Below, one piece after another: positions 15,621 to 23,608 of a stretch of DNA of 64,000 nt (the stretch's first letter is position 1; the number at the start of each line of letters is the position of its first letter). The notes beneath the pieces are model-generated. The model saw nothing but the letters and a program-made list of their open reading frames with translations. It was not told the origin of the DNA and searched no databases. The DNA comes from Streptomyces sp. WAC05374. GTDB lineage: Bacteria; Actinomycetota; Actinomycetes; Streptomycetales; Streptomycetaceae. The position numbers and the translations under genes are program-made. Location of the stretch: positions 124,001 to 188,000 of the forward strand of contig NZ_SMNQ01000005.1 of NCBI RefSeq assembly GCF_004353505.1. Reading direction: 5' to 3'.

Positions 15621-15878
15621 GTGGCCCGCACCCTCCGCCGATTCCGTACGCGGTCACGTCGCCCGGCTTCGGCCAACCCGTCCGAACCCGGGAGGCGTCC
15701 GACCTGCGCCGACGCGGACCGGCACGCCCTCCAACCTGCCGAGGCCGACCTGGACACCGGGCGGAAGACCGTGGTCACCAAGGGCCCGGGCAGGTCCGAC
15801 GGCCTCGCCCTCGACCCGCGGGGCAACGCCCGCATCGCCGGCTACAACGGTGATCTGTGGAAGGTCAGGAAGGTGTGA
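15621..15878 (+). pseudogene. Remnant resembling a beta-propeller (NHL/SMP-30-like) protein
   Basis: An 85-codon frame ends in GRSDGLALDPRGNARIAGYNGDLWKV, which looks like one propeller blade of an SMP-30/gluconolactonase or streptogramin-lyase-like protein. The first half (Arg/Pro-rich) has no likeness to such proteins, there is no clear ribosome binding site, and the frame stops after one blade. I read it as a decayed fragment in the 413-bp gap between the VOC gene and the tRNA genes. Chance similarity cannot be excluded. Confidence 0.35.
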
Positions 15879-15901
15879 CCTGCCGGGAGCGGCACGCACA
15901 A

Positions 15902-15941
15902 TGCCCTGACCCGAGAAGAAACGTTTCCTCAGACCAGGGCA
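15902..15941 (-). terminator. Hairpin downstream of tRNA(CAT)
   Basis: TGCCCTG (15902-15908) pairs with CAGGGCA (15935-15941), and an inner GAAAC/GTTTC stem lies between. It is 9 nt past the tRNA 3' end on the minus strand and probably terminates the tRNA transcript. Confidence 0.55.
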
Positions 15942-15949
15942 CCGCTCGG

Positions 15950-16023
15950 TGGGGCGGGTGGGACTCGAACCCACGGCCGACGGATTATGAGTCCGCTGCT
16001 CTAACCGGCTGAGCTACCGCCCC
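15950..16023 (-). tRNA. tRNA with anticodon CAT (elongator Met, or Ile2)
   Basis: The 74-nt minus-strand sequence folds as a standard tRNA: acceptor GGGGCGG/CCGCCCC plus A, D arm TAGCTCAGCCGGTTAGAGCA, anticodon arm CGGACTCATAATCCG, and T loop GGTTCGAGTCC. The anticodon is CAT. Elongator tRNA-Met and the lysidine-modified tRNA-Ile2 both have CAT; I favour Met but cannot settle it by eye. The initiator type is excluded because the first acceptor pair is matched and the anticodon stem lacks three G-C pairs. CCA is not encoded. Confidence 0.93.
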
Positions 16024-16176
16024 TTACGGCGCGTCGCGCACATTTGTGCGCGCCGTCTGCCGCAGCATAGCCGCTCATACGATCTCCTGCTCCGGATGGT
16101 CGGCATCGCACGACCTTGAGGACCGCCCGGCGGCCCGGACGGTTCCCTCCGGAGCCGAATCCGGGTGGAAAACGCC

Positions 16177-16202
16177 GAAGAGGGCCCCGAAGGACCCTCT
16201 TC
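16177..16202 (-). terminator. Hairpin downstream of the tRNA-Asn pair
   Basis: GAAGAGGG (16177-16184) and CCCTCTTC (16195-16202) form an 8-bp stem 9 nt beyond the second tRNA-Asn on the minus strand. The rest of the 187-bp gap up to the CAT tRNA has another hairpin, CGCGCACA-TT-TGTGCGCG at 16035-16052, just upstream of that tRNA. Confidence 0.6.
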
Positions 16203-16210
16203 CGGTACCG

Positions 16211-16283
16211 CTCCCCCGACTGGACTCGAACCAGTAACCCTCCGGTTAACAGCCGAATGCTCTGCCAATTGAGCTACAGGGGA
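16211..16283 (-). tRNA. tRNA-Asn (GTT), copy 2
   Basis: The 73-nt sequence begins TCCCCTGTAGCTCAATTGG. It has the anticodon arm with GTT in CTGTTAA, T arm ACTGGTTCGAGTCCAGT, and discriminator G. Its anticodon stem (TTCGGCTGTTAACCGGA) has a weak outer pair compared with copy 1. CCA is not encoded. It lies only 5 nt from copy 1, so both come from one transcript. Confidence 0.95.
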
Positions 16284-16288
16284 TCGCG

Positions 16289-16361
16289 CTCCCCCGACTG
16301 GACTCGAACCAGTAACCTGCCGGTTAACAGCCGGCTGCTCTGCCAATTGAGCTACAGGGGA
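16289..16361 (-). tRNA. tRNA-Asn (GTT), copy 1
   Basis: The 73-nt sequence has the same acceptor, D and T arms as its neighbour but a fully paired anticodon stem (GCCGGCTGTTAACCGGC). The two tRNAs differ only in the anticodon-stem region, which marks a recent duplication with drift. Confidence 0.96.
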
Positions 16362-16532
16362 TTGCTGCGTTGCACCGAACGTACCCACCTGGGGTCTCCC
16401 GGGCGGCGCTCGCTCGCTGCGACACATACATTAGCGCAAGCAGGGGGGTGCTCCGCCAATCGGTTCCCCGGGGTGATCTCCGGCCCTGCCGGGTAGGCGG
16501 CCAGCACCGACGCCTACGGAAGGGTGGCAGCC

Positions 16533-16835
16533 ATGCGGTACAAGCTCACGTTCGTCGTTGGACTGGCCCTCGGTTACGTCCTCGGGACCCGTGCGGGGCG
16601 CGAGCGATACGAGCAGCTCCGGAAGTCCGCGCGCGAGTTCTCGCACAACCCGGCGGTGCGCAACGCCGCCGAATCGGCCGCGCACACCGGGCGGGAGGTG
16701 GCCGGCAAGGCGCTCCACACGGTGAGCGACAAGGTCGGCGACCGGATGCCCGAGTCGGTGGCCGAGCGGGTGCGCTCGCTGCGGGAGCGCAGCCAGGGCA
16801 ACGGCCAGGACGAGTGGGGGACCAGTAACACCTAG
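16533..16835 (+). CDS. Small YtxH-like membrane-anchored protein
   Basis: The 100-residue protein begins with a short hydrophobic segment and a positive stop: MRYKLTFVVGLALGYVLGTRAGRERYEQL. This glycine-rich helix followed by RAGRERYE is typical of YtxH-domain proteins and their actinobacterial relatives. The rest is an amphipathic helix with AAESAAHTGREVAGKALHTV repeats, ending polar. Function is unknown; some YtxH relatives are stress proteins. GGAAGG lies 11 nt upstream, and the FGGY kinase gene follows after 21 bp on the same strand. Confidence 0.78.
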   Translation: MRYKLTFVVGLALGYVLGTRAGRERYEQLRKSAREFSHNPAVRNAAESAAHTGREVAGKALHTVSDKVGDRMPESVAERVRSLRERSQGNGQDEWGTSNT

Positions 16836-16856
16836 GGTGCGGCAGAATCTATCCCC

Positions 16857-18299
16857 ATGGGGATAGTCGCCGGGTTGGACAGTTCGTCGGGTTTCACGCG
16901 CATCGTCGTCTGTGACACGGAAACGGGTGCGGTGCTGCGGCAGGGCTACGCGCCGCACCCCGTCGAACCGAAGGCCACCGAGGTGGACCCGCAGGCGTGG
17001 CTGCTGTCGCTGGGCGAGGCCGCGTCGGGCGGGCTGCTCGAGGGCGTCCAGGCCATCGGCGTGTCCGCGCAGCAGCACGGGCTGGTGCCGCTGGACCGGC
17101 AGGGCGCGCTGGTGCGGCCCGCGCTGGTCGGCAACGACAAGCGGGCCCAGGTGGCGGCGGCGGACCTGGTCGAGGCGTTCGGGGGGCGTCAGGCGTGGGC
17201 CGAGGCCGTCGGGGCCGTACCGCAGTCGGCGATGCCGGTGGCGAAGCTTCGCTGGCTGGCGCGTACGGAGCCGGAGGCGGCGGCCCGGGTGGCGATGGTC
17301 CTCCAGCCGCACGACTGGCTGGTGTGGCAGCTCCTGGGGCGGCCGGTGCGGCGGACAACGGACCGGGGCGCCGCGTCGGGCACGGGGTACTGGTCGGCGG
17401 GTGCGGGTGCGTACCGGCCGGATCTGGTGGAGCTGGCGCTGGGGCACCAGGCCGCGCTGCCGGAGGTGCTGGGCCCCGCCGAGGCCGCCGGGATGACCCC
17501 GGAGGGGCTGCTGATCTCGGCCGGGACCGGCGAGACGATGGCGGCCGCGCTCGGCCTGGGCCTGGGCATCGGCGATGCCGTCGTGTCGCTGGGCGCGTCC
17601 GGGTCGGTCATGGCGGTGCACCACGAGGCGCTGGCCGATCCGCACGGCATGATCACGGCGTTCGCGGACGCGGCCGGGATGCACCTGCCCGTGGTGCACA
17701 CCTCCAACGCGGTCCGGGCGCTGCGCGGGACGGCCGAGATGCTGGGCCTGGGCGGTGGGCTCGAGGAGCTGTCGGCGCTGGCGCTGAAGTCGACGCCGGG
17801 CGCCTCGGGGCTGGTCCTGCTGCCGTACCTGGAGGGTGAGCGCACCCCGCACCTGCCGCACACGGCCGGGACGCTGAGCGGGCTGCGGCGCGAGTCGATG
17901 AAGCCCGAGCACCTGGCGCGGGCGGCGTTCGAGGGCATGCTGTGCTCGCTCGCGGACGCGATGGACGTGCTGCGCGGCCGGGGCGTGGAGGTGCGCCGGG
18001 TGTTCCTGCTGGGCGCCGCGGCCGAGCTGCCCGCGGTGCAGGCGGCGGCTCCGGCGATCTTCGGCGCGCAGGTGGTCGTACCCCAGCCGGCCGATTACGC
18101 GGCGCTGGGCGCGGCGCGGCAGGCGGCGTGGGCGCTGGGCGTCTCGCAGGGCGTGCTGTCGCCGCAGGCGCCGCCGGCCTGGCAGGGGGCCGCGGCGCAG
18201 GTGTGCGAGCCGGGCGAGGAGCTGGCGGTGGGGCAGGCCGTGCGCCAGCAGTACGGCGCGACGCGCGAGCAGCTTCACCCCGGCGCCTTCTCCTCGTAG
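16857..18299 (+). CDS. FGGY-family carbohydrate kinase (xylulokinase-like)
   Basis: The 480-residue protein has both actin-like halves of FGGY kinases: GVSAQQHGLVPLD (sugar binding), DWLVWQLLGRP, TDRGAASGTGYW, the glycine loop ISAGTGETMAAALG, SLGASGSVM, PYLEGERTPH and a C-terminal LLGAAAELPAV. Xylulokinase is the best-fitting subfamily. The usual GxDxGT start is GLDSSSGFTRIVV here, so the phosphate-binding Gly-Thr is replaced by Ser-Ser, which may change activity or substrate. No xylose isomerase or sugar transporter is adjacent. Substrate not certain. Confidence 0.82.
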   Translation: MGIVAGLDSSSGFTRIVVCDTETGAVLRQGYAPHPVEPKATEVDPQAWLLSLGEAASGGLLEGVQAIGVSAQQHGLVPLDRQGALVRPALVGNDKRAQVAAADLVEAFGGRQAWAEAVGAVPQSAMPVAKLRWLARTEPEAAARVAMVLQPHDWLVWQLLGRPVRRTTDRGAASGTGYWSAGAGAYRPDLVELALGHQAALPEVLGPAEAAGMTPEGLLISAGTGETMAAALGLGLGIGDAVVSLGASGSVMAVHHEALADPHGMITAFADAAGMHLPVVHTSNAVRALRGTAEMLGLGGGLEELSALALKSTPGASGLVLLPYLEGERTPHLPHTAGTLSGLRRESMKPEHLARAAFEGMLCSLADAMDVLRGRGVEVRRVFLLGAAAELPAVQAAAPAIFGAQVVVPQPADYAALGAARQAAWALGVSQGVLSPQAPPAWQGAAAQVCEPGEELAVGQAVRQQYGATREQLHPGAFSS

Positions 18300-18364
18300 G
18301 GCCGCGCCCCGGAAGACCGGGAAACCGAGTCGTAAGGGCGGGCGTGTCCGGCGATAGTTGAACC

Positions 18365-20098
18365 GTGCTCAGACAACTACTCCGGATACATCTGGGGCCG
18401 TACAAACGGCCCATAGCCCTGCTGGTGGCGCTCCAGTTCCTGCAGACGTGCGCCACCCTCTATCTGCCCACCCTCAACGCGGACATCATCGACAACGGTG
18501 TCGTGCGCGGCGACGCCGGTTACATCCTGCGGTTCGGCGCGCTGATGATCGCCGTGTCGGTGGTGCAGGTGGTCTGCAACGTCGGGGCCGTTTACTACGG
18601 GGCGCGCACCGCGGCGGCGCTCGGGCGTGACGTGCGGGCGGCGGTCTTCGACCGGGTGCAGTCCTTCTCGGCGCGGGAGCTCGGGCACTTCGGGGCGCCG
18701 TCGCTGATCACCCGGACGACCAATGACGTCCAGCAGGTGCAGATGCTGGTGCTGATGGCGTTCACGCTGATGGTGTCGGCGCCGATCATGTGCGTGGGCG
18801 GCATCGTCATGGCGCTCGGGCAGGACGTGCCGCTGTCCGGGGTGCTGCTGGCGGTGGTGCCGGTGCTGGGCATCGCCGTGTCGCTGATCGTGAAGAGGAT
18901 GCGGCCGCTGTTCCGGACGATGCAGGAGCGGCTGGACACGGTGAACCGGGTGCTGCGGGAGCAGATCACCGGCAACCGGGTGATCCGCGCGTTCGTGAAG
19001 GACGCCTACGAGCGGGAGCGGTTCGAGCGCGCCAACGCCGACCTGACGGACGTGTCGATGTCGACCGGCCGGCTGATGGCGCTGATGTTCCCCACCGTGA
19101 TGACCGTGGTGAACGTCTCCAGCGTCGCCGTGGTCTGGTTCGGCGCGCACCGCATCGACAGCGGCGCGATGGAGATCGGCGCGCTGACGGCGTTCCTGGC
19201 CTATCTGATGCAGATCGTGATGGCCGTGATGATGGCCACGTTCATGTTCATGATGGTGCCGCGCGCCGAGGTGTGCGCCGAGCGCATCGAGGAAGTGCTG
19301 CGTACGGAGACCAGCGTGATCCCGCCGGTGGCCCCGGTGCGGGAGCTGCGGCGGCGCGGGCACCTGGAGGTGCGGGGCGCGGACTTCCGTTACCCGGGTG
19401 CCGAGGAGCCGGTGCTGCGCGGGGTCGACCTGGTGGCCCGGCCGGGCGAGACGACGGCGGTCATCGGCTCCACCGGCAGCGGCAAGTCGACGCTGCTGGG
19501 GCTGGTGCCCCGGCTGTTCGACGTCACGGGCGGCGAGGTGCTGGTCGACGGCGTGGACGTGCGTGAGCTGGACCCCGCGCTGATGGCGCGGACGGTCGGG
19601 CTGGTGCCGCAGAAGCCGTACCTGTTCTCCGGGACGGTGGCGACGAACCTGCGGTACGGCAACCCCGACGCGACCGACGAGGAGCTGTGGCACGCGCTGG
19701 AGGTGGCGCAGGCGGCCGGCTTCGTACGGGAGCTGGAGGGCGGGCTCGACGCACCGGTCTCGCAGGGCGGTACGAACGTGTCGGGCGGGCAGCGGCAGCG
19801 CCTGGCCATCGCGCGGACGCTGGTGCAGCGGCCGGAGATCTACCTGTTCGACGACTCCTTCTCGGCGCTGGACTACACGACGGACGCGCTGCTGCGCACG
19901 GCGCTGGCGGCGGAGACCGCCGAGGCGACGGTGGTGATCGTCGCCCAGCGCGTGTCGACGATCCGGGACGCCGACCGGATCGTGGTCCTCGACGAGGGCC
20001 GGGTCGTGGGTGTGGGCCGCCACCACGAGCTGATGGCGGACAACGAGACGTACCGGGAGATCGTGCTCTCCCAGTTGACCGAGGCGGAGGCTGCCTGA
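18365..20098 (+). CDS. ABC exporter half-transporter, subunit A (degenerate catalytic site)
   Basis: This 577-residue half-transporter has six membrane helices (about 15-300) fused to an ATPase domain with Walker A GSTGSGKST (near residue 374), signature VSGGQRQRLAIAR and Walker B IYLFDDSFSALD. The residue after the Walker B aspartate is Asp rather than the catalytic Glu. This is the known pattern in heterodimeric multidrug exporters. The GTG start has no visible ribosome binding site, and TAGTTG lies 6 nt before it, so the message may be leaderless. Its stop overlaps the next start (TGATG). Confidence 0.9.
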   Translation: MLRQLLRIHLGPYKRPIALLVALQFLQTCATLYLPTLNADIIDNGVVRGDAGYILRFGALMIAVSVVQVVCNVGAVYYGARTAAALGRDVRAAVFDRVQSFSARELGHFGAPSLITRTTNDVQQVQMLVLMAFTLMVSAPIMCVGGIVMALGQDVPLSGVLLAVVPVLGIAVSLIVKRMRPLFRTMQERLDTVNRVLREQITGNRVIRAFVKDAYERERFERANADLTDVSMSTGRLMALMFPTVMTVVNVSSVAVVWFGAHRIDSGAMEIGALTAFLAYLMQIVMAVMMATFMFMMVPRAEVCAERIEEVLRTETSVIPPVAPVRELRRRGHLEVRGADFRYPGAEEPVLRGVDLVARPGETTAVIGSTGSGKSTLLGLVPRLFDVTGGEVLVDGVDVRELDPALMARTVGLVPQKPYLFSGTVATNLRYGNPDATDEELWHALEVAQAAGFVRELEGGLDAPVSQGGTNVSGGQRQRLAIARTLVQRPEIYLFDDSFSALDYTTDALLRTALAAETAEATVVIVAQRVSTIRDADRIVVLDEGRVVGVGRHHELMADNETYREIVLSQLTEAEAA

Positions 20099-22035
20099 TG
20101 GCGGGGCCGGCGGGACGGATGATGGCGGCGGCGGGCCAGGGCCCCGACCAGCGGTCGATGGACTTCAAGGGGTCGGGCAGGCGGCTGCTGCGGCAGCTCG
20201 GGCCGGAGCGGACCACGCTGTGGGCGATGCTGGCGGCCGGGGTGCTGAGCGTGGCGCTGTCGGTGGTCGGGCCGATGATCCTCGGGTGGGCCACCGACCT
20301 GGTGTTCGCGGGTGTGGTCGGGCGGGAGATGCCGGACGGGCTCACCAAGGAGCAGGCCGTGGCGGGGCTGCGGGCCGACGGTGACGACGGGCTCGCGGAC
20401 ATGCTGTCGGGGGTGGACTTCCGGCCGGGGCAGGGCATCGACTTCGAGGCGGTCGGCGGCGTACTGCTGGCCGTCCTCGTGGTGTACGTGGCGGCGGGGC
20501 TGCTGATGCTGGTGTCGACGCGGCTGTCGATCCGGGTGATCAACCGGACCGTGTACCGGCTGCGGGAGGACGTGCAGGCCAAGCTGGAGCGGCTGCCGCT
20601 GGCGTACTTCGACCGGGCCAAGCGCGGCGAGGTGCTGAGCCGGGCGACGAACGACATCGACAACATCGCGCAGACCATGCAGCAGACGATGGGCCAGCTC
20701 ATCAACTCGGCGCTGACGATCGTCGGCGTGCTGGTGATGATGTTCTGGATCTCGCCGCTGCTGGCGCTGGTCGCGCTGGTGACCGTGCCGCTGTCGGTGG
20801 TCGTGGCGACCCGGGTGGGCAAGCGGTCGCAGCCGCACTTCGTGCAGCAGTGGAAGTCCACGGGCCGGCTGAACGCCCACATCGAGGAGATGTACTCCGG
20901 GCATGCGCTGGTGAAGGTCTTCGGGCGGCAGGACGAGGCGGCGGCCGACTTCCGCGAGCAGAACGAGGCGCTGTACGAGGCCGGGTTCCGGGCGCAGTTC
21001 AACAGCGGGATCATGCAGCCGCTGATGTTCTTCGTGTCGAACATCAACTACGTGCTGGTGGCGGTGGTGGGCGGGCTGCGTGTCGCGTCCGGCACGCTGT
21101 CGATCGGTGACGTCCAGGCGTTCATCCAGTACTCGCGGCAGTTCTCGATGCCGCTGACGCAGGTGGCCTCCATGGCGAACCTGGTCCAGTCCGGGGTCGC
21201 GTCGGCGGAGCGGGTCTTCGAGCTGCTGGACGCGGAGGAGCAGGAGCCGGACGCCACCGGGGTGCCGGGTGCGGCCGGGGAGTCCACCGGGCGGGTCACG
21301 CTGGAGAAGGTGTCGTTCCGCTACGACCCGGACCGGCCGCTCATCGAGGACCTGTCGCTGTCGGTGATGCCGGGCCAGACGGTCGCGATCGTCGGCCCCA
21401 CGGGCGCCGGGAAGACCACGCTCGTCAACCTTCTGATGCGGTTCTACGAGGTGACCGGCGGCCGCATCCTGCTGGACGGGGTGGACGTGACGGAGATGAC
21501 GCGGGACGACCTGCGGTCCCGCATCGGCATGGTGCTCCAGGACACCTGGCTGTTCGGCGGCACGATCGCCGACAACATCGCGTACGGCGCCTCGCGTCCG
21601 GTGACCCGGGCGGAGGTCGAGGAGGCGGCGCGGGCCGCGCACGCCGACCGGTTCGTCCGTACGCTGCCGGACGGGTACGACACCGTCATCGACGACGAGG
21701 GCTCGGGTGTCAGCGCGGGCGAGAAGCAGCTCATCACGATCGCGCGGGCGTTCCTGTCGGACCCGGTGATCCTGGTGCTGGACGAGGCGACGAGCTCCGT
21801 CGACACGCGGACGGAGGTGCTCATCCAGAAGGCGATGGCACGCCTGGCCCACGGGCGGACGAGCTTCGTGATCGCGCACCGGCTGTCCACGATCCGCGAC
21901 GCGGACGTGATCCTGGTGATGGAGAACGGCGCGATCGTCGAGCAGGGCACGCACGAGGAGCTGCTGGCGGCCGAGGGGGCTTACGCCCGCCTGTACGCGG
22001 CGCAGTTCGCCCAGGCCGTGGCCGAGGTGGACTGA
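20098..22035 (+). CDS. ABC exporter half-transporter, subunit B
   Basis: The 645-residue partner is translationally coupled to subunit A by TGATG. It has an extra N-terminal segment (about 30 residues), six helices with a periplasmic insertion (around 75-120), and an ATPase domain with Walker A GPTGAGKTT and Walker B ILVLDEATSSVD with the catalytic Glu. The signature is VSAGEKQLITIAR instead of SGGQ. Paired with subunit A, one ATP site is consensus and the other doubly degenerate, as in BmrCD/TM287-288 exporters. Likely substrate: lipids or drugs, unknown. Confidence 0.92.
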   Translation: MAGPAGRMMAAAGQGPDQRSMDFKGSGRRLLRQLGPERTTLWAMLAAGVLSVALSVVGPMILGWATDLVFAGVVGREMPDGLTKEQAVAGLRADGDDGLADMLSGVDFRPGQGIDFEAVGGVLLAVLVVYVAAGLLMLVSTRLSIRVINRTVYRLREDVQAKLERLPLAYFDRAKRGEVLSRATNDIDNIAQTMQQTMGQLINSALTIVGVLVMMFWISPLLALVALVTVPLSVVVATRVGKRSQPHFVQQWKSTGRLNAHIEEMYSGHALVKVFGRQDEAAADFREQNEALYEAGFRAQFNSGIMQPLMFFVSNINYVLVAVVGGLRVASGTLSIGDVQAFIQYSRQFSMPLTQVASMANLVQSGVASAERVFELLDAEEQEPDATGVPGAAGESTGRVTLEKVSFRYDPDRPLIEDLSLSVMPGQTVAIVGPTGAGKTTLVNLLMRFYEVTGGRILLDGVDVTEMTRDDLRSRIGMVLQDTWLFGGTIADNIAYGASRPVTRAEVEEAARAAHADRFVRTLPDGYDTVIDDEGSGVSAGEKQLITIARAFLSDPVILVLDEATSSVDTRTEVLIQKAMARLAHGRTSFVIAHRLSTIRDADVILVMENGAIVEQGTHEELLAAEGAYARLYAAQFAQAVAEVD

Positions 22036-22042
22036 CCGGGGG

Positions 22043-23275
22043 TCAGTCCAGGTAGCCGCGGAGCTGGTCGGCGAAGGCGTGGTCCCGCAGCTTGTTGAGG
22101 GTCTTGGACTCGATCTGGCGGATGCGTTCGCGTGTCACGCCGAAGATGCGTCCTATCTCCTCCAGGGTGCGGGGCCGGCCGTCGACCAGGCCGTAGCGGA
22201 GCTGGACGACCTTGCGTTCGCGCTCGCCGAGCGTGGACAGGACGGCCTCCAGGTGCTCGCGCAGCAGGAGGAACGCCGCGGACTCGACGGGGGACGCGGC
22301 GTCGCCGTCCTCTATGAGGTCGCCCAGCGCGACGTCGTCCTCCTCGCCGACCGGGGCGTGCAGGGAGACCGGCTCCTGCGCCAGGCGCAGCACCTCGCCG
22401 ACCCGCTCGGGCGCCAGGTCCAGGTGCGCGGCGACCTCGTCGTGGGTGGGTTCGCAGCCGCGTTCCTGGAGCATCCGGCGCTGGACGCGTACGACCCGGT
22501 TGATCAGCTCGACGACGTGGACCGGGACGCGGATGGTGCGGGCCTGGTCGGCGAGGGCGCGGGACATGGCCTGGCGGATCCACCAGGTGGCGTACGTCGA
22601 GAACTTGTAGCCGCGCGCGTAGTCGAACTTCTCGACCGCCCGGATCAGGCCCAGGTTGCCCTCCTGGACCAGGTCGAGCATGGTCAGGCCGCGGCCGACG
22701 TACCGCTTGGCGACGGAGACGACGAGCCGCAGGTTGGCCTCGATCAGGCGGCGCTTGGCCATCCGGCCCATGACGACCAGCCGGTCGAGGTCCATGGCGA
22801 GCTGGGAGTCCGGGTCGGGGGTGCTCGCGAGCTTCTCCTCGGCGAACAGGCCGGCTTCCACGCGGCGGGCCAGCTCGACCTCCTCGGCGGCGGTGAGCAG
22901 GGGTATGCGGCCGATCTCGCGGAGGTACTGGCGGAAGAGGTCGGAGGAGGCGCTGCCGCCCGCGTCGGCCGCCGCCGCCCGGCTCCGTCCGGTGGGCACC
23001 GGCTCCGGTTCCTCCGGCTCGGTCACGGCGTCGGGCACGGCGTCGGGCAGGGCTTCCGGGTGGTGCGGCGGGAGGCCCTGCACGGGCACGGCGGTGGCCG
23101 TGGCCGCGTCGATGTCGGTCAGGGTCCGGGTCTGCACGAGGGCGACCTCCATGGTGATCGCTGCCGGTTCGGGGGCGTGCGGCAGTGGGACGGCGGCGGC
23201 CGTGCCGCTGGTCTCCGTCCCGTACGCGATGAGCTCCGAGGACTCAGGCACCGCCCCCAGTGTGGGGTACGACAC
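22043..23275 (-). CDS. hrdA: Sigma-70 group 1/2 RNA polymerase sigma factor HrdA
   Basis: The 410-residue protein has region 1.2 ([19 protein letters not shown]), regions 2.1-2.4 ([34 protein letters not shown]), region 3 and a region 4.2 helix-turn-helix ([20 protein letters not shown]). The short variable N-terminus (about 115 residues, without region 1.1) distinguishes it from the essential HrdB. Its place next to dnaG agrees with HrdA in S. coelicolor as I remember it. The GTG start at 23275 has only a weak binding site; Met 42 is an alternative. The upstream gap contains three copies of a palindromic motif. Confidence 0.88.
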   Translation of the reverse strand: MSYPTLGAVPESSELIAYGTETSGTAAAVPLPHAPEPAAITMEVALVQTRTLTDIDAATATAVPVQGLPPHHPEALPDAVPDAVTEPEEPEPVPTGRSRAAAADAGGSASSDLFRQYLREIGRIPLLTAAEEVELARRVEAGLFAEEKLASTPDPDSQLAMDLDRLVVMGRMAKRRLIEANLRLVVSVAKRYVGRGLTMLDLVQEGNLGLIRAVEKFDYARGYKFSTYATWWIRQAMSRALADQARTIRVPVHVVELINRVVRVQRRMLQERGCEPTHDEVAAHLDLAPERVGEVLRLAQEPVSLHAPVGEEDDVALGDLIEDGDAASPVESAAFLLLREHLEAVLSTLGERERKVVQLRYGLVDGRPRTLEEIGRIFGVTRERIRQIESKTLNKLRDHAFADQLRGYLD

Positions 23276-23308
23276 ATCACCGCCAGTAGGGGCGTGCGAA
23301 CACTTTTT

Positions 23309-23548
23309 GCGACCGATCGGTGACGGGGCGGCGTCGTCCGGGGGTCCGGGGGGCCGGGGGTCCGGGGGTCGTTCCCCGGGGGATGCGGCGCGACCGATCG
23401 GTGACGGGGCGGCGTCACCGTGCCGCTCGGCGGCGGGGGCGGGTGTCGCGGTGGCGCTGGTGGCGGGGCGGCGTCGTCCGGGGGTCCGGGGGGCCGGGGG
23501 TCGTTCCCCGGGGGATGCGGCGCGACCGATCGGTGGCGGGGCGGCGTC
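23309..23548. repeat. Three-copy repeat with palindromic core upstream of hrdA
   Basis: The 333-bp gap between hrdA and dnaG has GCGACCGATCGGT at 23309, 23390 and 23522, each followed by nearly the same 14 bases. The core ACCGATCGGT is a 10-bp palindrome. The intervening G-rich block also recurs (23324-23388 and 23464-23520), so the region grew by tandem duplication. The first copy lies 34 bp upstream of the hrdA start and may be a regulator site. Confidence 0.7.
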
Positions 23549-23608
23549 GCGGGGGCCGGGGCCGGCTCGCGGGGGCGACTTCCGGCGGGGCCCGGACGGC
23601 GGGCGGTG

